Assembly (NCBI RefSeq): GCF_963422335.1
Contig: NZ_OY729424.1
Span: 434,001-498,000, forward strand
Length of the DNA stretch: 64,000 nt
Reading direction: 5' to 3'
Origin: an uncultured Roseateles sp.
GTDB taxonomy: Bacteria > Pseudomonadota > Gammaproteobacteria > Burkholderiales > Burkholderiaceae_C
Shown: positions 59,833 through 64,000 of the stretch, piece by piece
How positions within the stretch are numbered: the first letter of the stretch is position 1
How the letters are laid out: the number at the start of each line of letters is the position of its first letter
The notes under the pieces: generated by a model
What the model saw: only the letters and a program-made list of their open reading frames with translations
Databases searched by the model: none
What the model was told of the DNA's origin: nothing
Made by a program: the position numbers and the translations under genes

Positions 59833-60522
59833 ATGGCAACCATACTTGTAGTCGATGACGAACTGGGCATACGTGCCCTGCTCTCCGAAATTCTCAGTGA
59901 CGAAGGTCACACGATCGAGCTCGCGGAAAACGCCGCTCAGGCCCGCGCCTGCCGCGAGCGGATGCGGCCCGACCTGGTGCTGCTCGACATCTGGATGCCC
60001 GATGTTGACGGCATCAGCCTGCTCAAGGAGTGGGGCGCCGCCGGTCAGCTCAGCATGCCGGTGATCATGATGAGCGGCCACGGCACGATAGACACCGCGG
60101 TCGAGGCCACCAAGTTCGGCGCCATCGCCTTCCTGGAAAAGCCAATCACCCTGCAGAAGCTGCTACGCGCCGTCGAGCAGGCCCTGGTCAAGGCCGCCCC
60201 GCGCCCGCTACCCGGCGCCGTCAGCTACACCCGCGTAGACCTGATGAGCAACGGCATCCCCGGCAGCACCGGCCCGATGACCAGCACCACCCAGCCGGCC
60301 ATGGTCAGCATGGGCCTGCAATCCGAACAGGTGTTCGAACTCGATCGCCCGCTGCGCGAAGCCCGCGACGCCTTCGAGAAGTCCTACTTCGAATTCCACC
60401 TCGCCAAGGAACACGGCTCGATGACACGCGTGGCCGAAAAAACCGGCCTGGAGCGCACGCACCTCTACCGCAAGCTCAAGCAATTGGGCGTCGACCTCAG
60501 CCGCAACAAGAAAGGCGTCTGA
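59833..60522 (+). CDS. Short NtrX-like response regulator (receiver plus Fis HTH, no AAA+ domain)
   Basis: 229 aa. A receiver domain with phospho-acceptor Asp52 (LLDIWMPD), MMSGHGTIDTAVEATKFGAIAFLEKP, then a ~60-residue linker and a Fis-type helix-turn-helix (GSMTRVAEKTGLERTHLYRKLKQLGVD). It resembles NtrX but lacks the sigma54-contact AAA+ domain that NtrX has, so it should act on sigma70 promoters or by DNA binding alone. It pairs with the NtrY-like kinase just upstream. Confidence 0.88.
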   Translation: MATILVVDDELGIRALLSEILSDEGHTIELAENAAQARACRERMRPDLVLLDIWMPDVDGISLLKEWGAAGQLSMPVIMMSGHGTIDTAVEATKFGAIAFLEKPITLQKLLRAVEQALVKAAPRPLPGAVSYTRVDLMSNGIPGSTGPMTSTTQPAMVSMGLQSEQVFELDRPLREARDAFEKSYFEFHLAKEHGSMTRVAEKTGLERTHLYRKLKQLGVDLSRNKKGV

Positions 60523-60543
60523 TCCGGCGCCAGCTTTCTGGTG

Positions 60544-60549
60544 TATACT
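60544..60549 (+). promoter_or_regulatory. -10 element upstream of tRNA-Phe
   Basis: TATACT in a GTG-TATACT-GC setting (extended -10) 50 bases before the tRNA, consistent with a short 5' leader. No strong -35 is seen. Confidence 0.4.
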
Positions 60550-60598
60550 GCAAGGCTTCACGCGATGGCCGCAATGCCTGACCGTCGATAGAAATAAA

Positions 60599-60674
60599 GG
60601 CCTGGTAGCTCAGTCGGTAGAGCAACGGATTGAAAATCCGTGTGTCGGTGGTTCGATTCCGCCCCAGGCCACCA
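60599..60674 (+). tRNA. tRNA-Phe (GAA)
   Basis: 76 bases with encoded CCA. Acceptor stem GGCCTGG pairs with CCAGGCC; D loop AGCTCAGTCGGTAGAGC; anticodon loop TTGAAAA gives GAA; T arm GGTTCGATTCC. The foreign-looking DNA that follows suggests its 3' end serves as an integration site. Confidence 0.97.
60640..60674. other. Probable attachment site (attL) in the 3' end of tRNA-Phe
   Basis: Inferred, not seen directly: a tyrosine integrase gene lies 1.1 kb downstream and faces the tRNA, and the DNA after the tRNA changes in base and codon use. The matching direct repeat (attR) must lie right of the window; none is found inside it. Confidence 0.4.
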
Positions 60675-60707
60675 GAATTTACTAAGGCTGATAAGCACTT
60701 AGGCGAG

Positions 60708-60739
60708 AGCCCCGCACAGGAAACTGGTCGGGGCTTTTC
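60708..60739 (+). terminator. Intrinsic terminator after tRNA-Phe
   Basis: AGCCCCG (60708-60714) pairs with CGGGGCT (60729-60735) around a 14-base loop and is followed by TTTTCT. It ends the tRNA transcript and shields the cargo gene beyond. Confidence 0.75.
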
Positions 60740-60808
60740 TACAATTCGGCAGAGCATCTACAAATCGCCGAGTCGGGCGCCTTGCTTGCTGAACTTCGAG
60801 GGGCGGCG

Positions 60809-61735
60809 ATGAGTGAGAACACGAGCTCGACGGAAGACGACGATCCGCAGGCCGACGAGTACGTCATTGGCAACTATTGCGTGAGCTTTGTTGACCTGCT
60901 GGGGCAACGCGATGCGCTGCGCGGCCAGGGCCTGCTTGTCGAACCTACATCTGCTGAGGAGCGAGAAAGGCTCCATGCAACGCTGCGGGCAAGCATCGGG
61001 TCAATCGCGAAACTGCAGAAGAGGGCTGAGGACCTGCTCGCATCGAGCAAGCCAAAAATTGACTCTGCCCGTCGAGCTGAACTCACCCCTGCGGAGCAAG
61101 AGCAGTGGGATGCAATGCTGCGCTCGAACGTGACAACTCAACGATGGTCTGACGGTCTGATGTCGTTCGCGTGCCTGGGAGACACCGCTGTTAAATGCCA
61201 CTTGAACAACGTATTTGCGTTGTTCGGACTTGCTGGATCGCTCTGCTTCATGGGCCTTGCTGCAAAACAGCCGATTCGAGGCGCGCTGGAGATTGCGTGG
61301 GGCATCGAACTGCACAAGGGTGAGCTCTATGGCGCCGCCGTTGCCAGGGCTTACGAACTAGAGAGCGAGGGCGCAAGCTATCCGCGGATAGTCGTCGGGC
61401 CGGAGCTAATCCGGTATCTAGAGTTGCATGCCCAGAGACCGGACACCGACGCTTTCGCGGCCTACGAGCGAACTCTTGCGGCGATGTGCCGGAGCATGCT
61501 CCTTGAGGATGTGGATGGGCGGTGGTTCATCGACTACCTCGGCGATACCTTCCGACGCGCGATCACGAACGCAGTGCACGCCGATCTGTACGAGCGAGCG
61601 CGGGCATTTGTTCTGACGCAGGTGGATCAACATCGGAACAGCCAGAACGCGAAGCTTGCATTCCGGTATGTACATTTGCTCAAGTACTTTGATTCATTCC
61701 CACCCGCAGGATCGAACGAGTCATCCACCAGCTAG
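60809..61735 (+). CDS. Class III nucleotidyl-cyclase-fold protein (island cargo)
   Basis: 308 aa, cytoplasmic. It carries the pattern of a large uncharacterised family with a class III cyclase-like core: SFVDLLGQ with Asp29, later RWSDGLMSF with Asp115 (the positions of the two metal-binding Asp), IRGALEIAWG (156-165), YGAAVARAYELES (174-186) and YPRIVVG (191-197). No GGDEF, HD or nuclease motif. Base use is clearly less GC-rich than the chromosome. The ATG at 60809 is used; a longer frame to 60782 needs a rare start. It lies between the tRNA and the integrase with no partner gene, so activity and target are unknown. Confidence 0.6.
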   Translation: MSENTSSTEDDDPQADEYVIGNYCVSFVDLLGQRDALRGQGLLVEPTSAEERERLHATLRASIGSIAKLQKRAEDLLASSKPKIDSARRAELTPAEQEQWDAMLRSNVTTQRWSDGLMSFACLGDTAVKCHLNNVFALFGLAGSLCFMGLAAKQPIRGALEIAWGIELHKGELYGAAVARAYELESEGASYPRIVVGPELIRYLELHAQRPDTDAFAAYERTLAAMCRSMLLEDVDGRWFIDYLGDTFRRAITNAVHADLYERARAFVLTQVDQHRNSQNAKLAFRYVHLLKYFDSFPPAGSNESSTS

Positions 61736-61750
61736 GCCGCCCAGCATCGG

Positions 61751-62728
61751 TCATCGGAGGGGCGCAACCCTTTCGCCAACTCGGGCGCGCACGTAGTGCT
61801 CGGTCATCTCACGATTGCGATGCCCGAGCAGCTTCTGCGAGTGCGCCAGGTCGCCCGTGTCGGTCGCGGCTTTCGCCCTCAGATCCCGAAACTGAAACGA
61901 CACGCCGGCCGCCGTCCTGGCCTTGTCAAAGCGCGAACGCAATGCAAAGGTGCCCAGGGGCTTGCCGTCATCGTCCTGGATCAGCCAGGCGCTCGTACGT
62001 ACGCGCGGCCGGGCGTTGATCCGCTCGATCAACTGGGCCAGCTCGCCGGTTAACTCGATTGCGCGCTTGGCGCCGGTCTTGTTCTGCACGATCCACAGCG
62101 CGCCGTCGTGCAAGTCTGCCCGCTTGATCTTCAGCACATCGGCCGGCCGCTGGCCGGTCAACAGCGCCAAGTCCATGGCATCGCGCACGGTTTGCCCGGC
62201 CTTCTCCCACACCGCCTGAAACTCGGCGTCGCTGACATAGCGATCACGCCCGGTTTCCTTGAAGCCCTTGACCCCTTGGCAGGGGTTCGGCGCATCGGTG
62301 TAGCCCCATTCCCGGGCCTTGTTGATGATGTGGCTGAGCAAAGCCTTCTCGCGATTCGCTCGGGCCTTGGCTTGCTCGCCGCGCTTGTCGAGATAGGCGC
62401 GCACATGGTGCGGCTTGATCGAGTCGATCAGCACCCGGCCGAACACCGCGCGCAGGCGCTCAAGCTCTTTCAGATTGTCGGTCTGGGTGCGCCTGGCCTT
62501 GGTCGGGATCACCTCAAGCTCGTATTTCAGCGACACCACAGCAAAGGTCTTCACGCTCGGGTCGGGCTGGGCGCCCTCCATGCGAGCCCAGATCAGCAGC
62601 GCCTGCGACCGGTCGCGGCCCAGCGCCGTCCACTTGCGCGGGGCAACCGTGGTCACATGGTAGTAGCGGCCATCCTTGAGCGCCATGCCCCGGGGGAGGT
62701 CTTTGTTTGTGGTGCGCGAGCGGCCCAT
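61751..62728 (-). CDS. Tyrosine-type site-specific integrase
   Basis: 325 aa. N-terminal SAM-like DNA-binding part (~60-160), then the catalytic domain: Arg194 in LTGQRPADVL, Lys near 218, Arg284 in FRDLRAKAATD, His303 in LLGHRNREM and the nucleophile Tyr312 in EHYVR. The usual His of the HxxR box is Arg281 here (RDLR instead of HDLR), a change also known in related phage integrases. It faces tRNA-Phe and should act on its 3' end. The DUF4224 gene ends 2 bases upstream. Confidence 0.93.
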   Translation of the reverse strand: MGRSRTTNKDLPRGMALKDGRYYHVTTVAPRKWTALGRDRSQALLIWARMEGAQPDPSVKTFAVVSLKYELEVIPTKARRTQTDNLKELERLRAVFGRVLIDSIKPHHVRAYLDKRGEQAKARANREKALLSHIINKAREWGYTDAPNPCQGVKGFKETGRDRYVSDAEFQAVWEKAGQTVRDAMDLALLTGQRPADVLKIKRADLHDGALWIVQNKTGAKRAIELTGELAQLIERINARPRVRTSAWLIQDDDGKPLGTFALRSRFDKARTAAGVSFQFRDLRAKAATDTGDLAHSQKLLGHRNREMTEHYVRARVGERVAPLR

Positions 62729-62730
62729 GA

Positions 62731-62982
62731 TCAGATGCGGTCCAAGGCAGAAAAGTCAGGTTCTTCTAGGGCTGCAGCCTGGTTTACCTTGTCGGAGAAA
62801 CCGGTTTGACTGCGCGGAATACCCATGCGATCCAAGAAGTAGTCCCGGGCCACCCGGGGCTGTTCGCTGCGGGTCAACACATAGCGCCAGCGATAGCGAT
62901 CAAGCCAGCGCACATGCCCCTTGGTTTGCTTGAAGCCGGTCAACTCCACCAACTCGGCCGGGGTCAGAAACAGGGCGCTCAT
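62731..62982 (-). CDS. DUF4224 domain protein (excisionase-like)
   Basis: 83 aa. Starts MSALFLTPAELVELTGFKQTKGHVRWLDRY, the DUF4224 signature (a winged-helix-like unit found directly upstream of phage integrases), then RWRYVLTRSEQPRVARDYFLDRMG. Likely a directionality factor or regulator for the integrase, which begins 2 bases on. Its start overlaps the stop of the next upstream gene (ATGA). Confidence 0.85.
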   Translation of the reverse strand: MSALFLTPAELVELTGFKQTKGHVRWLDRYRWRYVLTRSEQPRVARDYFLDRMGIPRSQTGFSDKVNQAAALEEPDFSALDRI

Positions 62983-63170
62983 TTGCCGGCTCTGCGCAGG
63001 CGGCGCAGCTTCAATGCGAAAAGCCGGCCGGACGGCGTGCGCCGGTCCTGCTTGATGGCCTTCGCCACATGCAGGCGAAAGCGCTGCGCGTTGTGGTCGA
63101 TGGAGAAAACCCGGATCAACCGAAACCCGCTGTCGGTTTTCCACTTGCTGGTGCGTGGTTGCTTGGTCAT
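62979..63170 (-). CDS. Small basic phage-like protein
   Basis: 63 aa, very rich in Lys/Arg (TKQPRTSKWKTDSGFRLIRVF ... SGRLFALKLRRLRRAGK). Not recognised; the charge suggests nucleic-acid binding. Its stop overlaps the DUF4224 start, so it is part of the integrase operon. The ATG at 63170 is used; another in-frame start at 63200 lies in the TACGTACG repeat. No ribosome site is clear. Confidence 0.6.
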   Translation of the reverse strand: MTKQPRTSKWKTDSGFRLIRVFSIDHNAQRFRLHVAKAIKQDRRTPSGRLFALKLRRLRRAGK

Positions 63171-63203
63171 ATGTACGTACGTAGGAGGTGATGGGTGCAC
63201 CGC

Positions 63204-63563
63204 TCAAATCGAGCAGTTGCACCGGGCGGTTTGCAGCTGGTCAAGCTGGGCTTTCAGCTCGGCGATCTCGGCCGCATGCCGGGCCTTCATGTCGCCGATC
63301 TCGCGGGTCAAGCTGGCGGCCAAGGCGGCCTGCAGCACGGCCCCGTTGTGGGCATCGGTATGCACAAGCGACGTGCCCCACTGGGTCATCCAGAACAGCG
63401 CCAGCATCGCCGTCTTCGACGCATTTCCGGTCGCAAGCCAGCGGCTCACTGTTCGAGGGCTGACCCCAAGCGCCTTGGCGAGCTGCCGCGCTGACGGGCG
63501 ACCAATATCGGCAAGCATCAGGTCCAGGGACGGGAGATTGCGGGGCAATTTGGACAGGTACAT
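63204..63563 (-). CDS. Phage-type helix-turn-helix regulator with coiled-coil tail
   Basis: 119 aa. A Cro/CII-like helix-turn-helix is at about residues 25-45 (ARQLAKALGVSPRTVSRWL), followed by LATGNASKTAMLALFWMTQWG, a typical phage-regulator second helix, and a C-terminal coiled coil (IGDMKARHAAEIAELKAQLDQL). It probably governs the element's genes. It lies 33 bases before the small basic gene on the same strand. Confidence 0.75.
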   Translation of the reverse strand: MYLSKLPRNLPSLDLMLADIGRPSARQLAKALGVSPRTVSRWLATGNASKTAMLALFWMTQWGTSLVHTDAHNGAVLQAALAASLTREIGDMKARHAAEIAELKAQLDQLQTARCNCSI

Positions 63564-63617
63564 GGCGGCGCTCCGGTGGTTCGTTGGTTGAAGTTCTTGC
63601 GTCGATCCAGCCAGGCG

Positions 63618-64000
63618 CTAAGCTGCGCCCCTGGCTGATCTCCCATAGCCTCGTCCTGCATCGGGTAGCGGTGCCCGGTGCAGGACACCCTCTACCTCTG
63701 GCCTCTTCTGGCCGAACTCCCCAAACCCTTCAAAGTCTTCCGGCAACGCGCCCGGGAAAAGTTCTTTGAAATCAACGGGTGCGGAGTTATTGAATCGAGT
63801 CCAAGGGGAACCCAAGGCCGGGCTTGCGCCCGCAGATACCGCATTCAAAGGTGCGGCCTTTGCACGCGGCTGGATGTGCCAGATGTCGCAGCGCGTCACC
63901 AGTGACAGCACGCCGCCCAGGTCGCCGCCCTGAACCGACAGGCCTTGAATGGCCTTGGTCGTTTCTCCGCGATAGCGCGTGCTCTGGCGCTCGCTGTAGA
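63618..64000 (-). CDS. Hypothetical phage-like protein (5' part beyond the window)
   Basis: An open frame runs in from the right edge. Visible residues begin YSERQSTRYRGETTKAIQGLSVQGGDLGGVLSLVTRCDIWHIQP, in part, then a Pro/Ser-rich stretch and end in GRSARGAA at 63618. Not recognised. The strong codon-like pattern upstream of the internal GTG at 63911 shows that the gene starts beyond the window rather than at 63911. Same strand and island as the integrase operon. Confidence 0.55.
   Translation of the reverse strand, partial: YSERQSTRYRGETTKAIQGLSVQGGDLGGVLSLVTRCDIWHIQPRAKAAPLNAVSAGASPALGSPWTRFNNSAPVDFKELFPGALPEDFEGFGEFGQKRPEVEGVLHRAPLPDAGRGYGRSARGAA

Noticed and set aside
60809..61735. A complete Pycsar defence operon
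   Set aside because: Only the cyclase-like protein is present; no TM, TIR or other effector gene lies beside it.
1..64000. CRISPR arrays, rRNA genes and insertion sequences
   Set aside because: No regularly spaced direct repeats, rRNA signatures or transposase genes are seen in the window.

Overview
The window looks like chromosomal DNA of a high-GC betaproteobacterium of the order Burkholderiales, most like the Roseateles/Rubrivivax/Leptothrix group. The signs are two Bug-type (tripartite tricarboxylate transporter) receptors, the overlapping metX-metW pair, the rsmB - DUF4390 - ntrY - short response regulator block, GspAB, and dense GC-rich coding with short gaps. This placement is inference from gene content; no rRNA is present to confirm it.

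Layout. 1-8350: a hydrolase fragment, a dienoyl-CoA isomerase-like crotonase, an overlapping pair of amidohydrolases, a PAS-GGDEF protein, and metX-metW behind what reads as a SAM-II riboswitch plus intrinsic terminator. 8428-11452: a three-gene ABC-2 exporter. 11460-17632: speD, oxidoreductases, a MurU-like nucleotidyltransferase, then tkt and gap with clear terminators. 17686-18062: the only large non-coding gap; it holds two inverted copies of a structured repeat whose stems differ in sequence but keep pairing. 18063-20028: two half-size YeeE/YedE proteins plus a persulfide dioxygenase-rhodanese (sulfide detoxification). 20203-27220: secreted subtilase, SPOR-like protein, birA, SET-domain protein and topB.

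27267-34597: LysR-controlled uptake and hydroxy-acid genes, a GST, a frameshifted flavin-nucleotide-binding protein and an AEC transporter. 34714-43860: a secreted protein, a chemoreceptor, gspB-exeA, proA, an ice-binding-like lipoprotein with Ig-like repeats and an OmpA-family porin. 43861-50962: an O-methyltransferase, then a divergent IclR / Bug receptor / self-sufficient CYP116B-type P450 cluster with a perfect FNR-type box and nested palindromes between the divergent genes, followed by two Crp/Fnr regulators. 51014-55497: queC, lemA, and a LysR-folE-BLUF run that links a blue-light sensor with the first pterin enzyme. 55528-60522: rsmB, DUF4390, an NtrY-like kinase and a short response regulator.

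60599-64000: tRNA-Phe(GAA) followed by foreign-looking DNA: a tyrosine integrase facing the tRNA, a DUF4224-like (excisionase-type) gene, small phage-like genes and one cargo gene with the signature of a class III nucleotidyl-cyclase fold. This is the left end of an integrated element whose right end lies outside the window.

The most unusual signals are the covarying repeat pair at 17720-17955, the SAM-II element before metX, the cyclase-like cargo gene beside tRNA-Phe, the FNR-box/IclR/P450 control region and the LysR-folE-BLUF set. Two genes (7932-8350 and 32613-33571) each look broken by one missing base.
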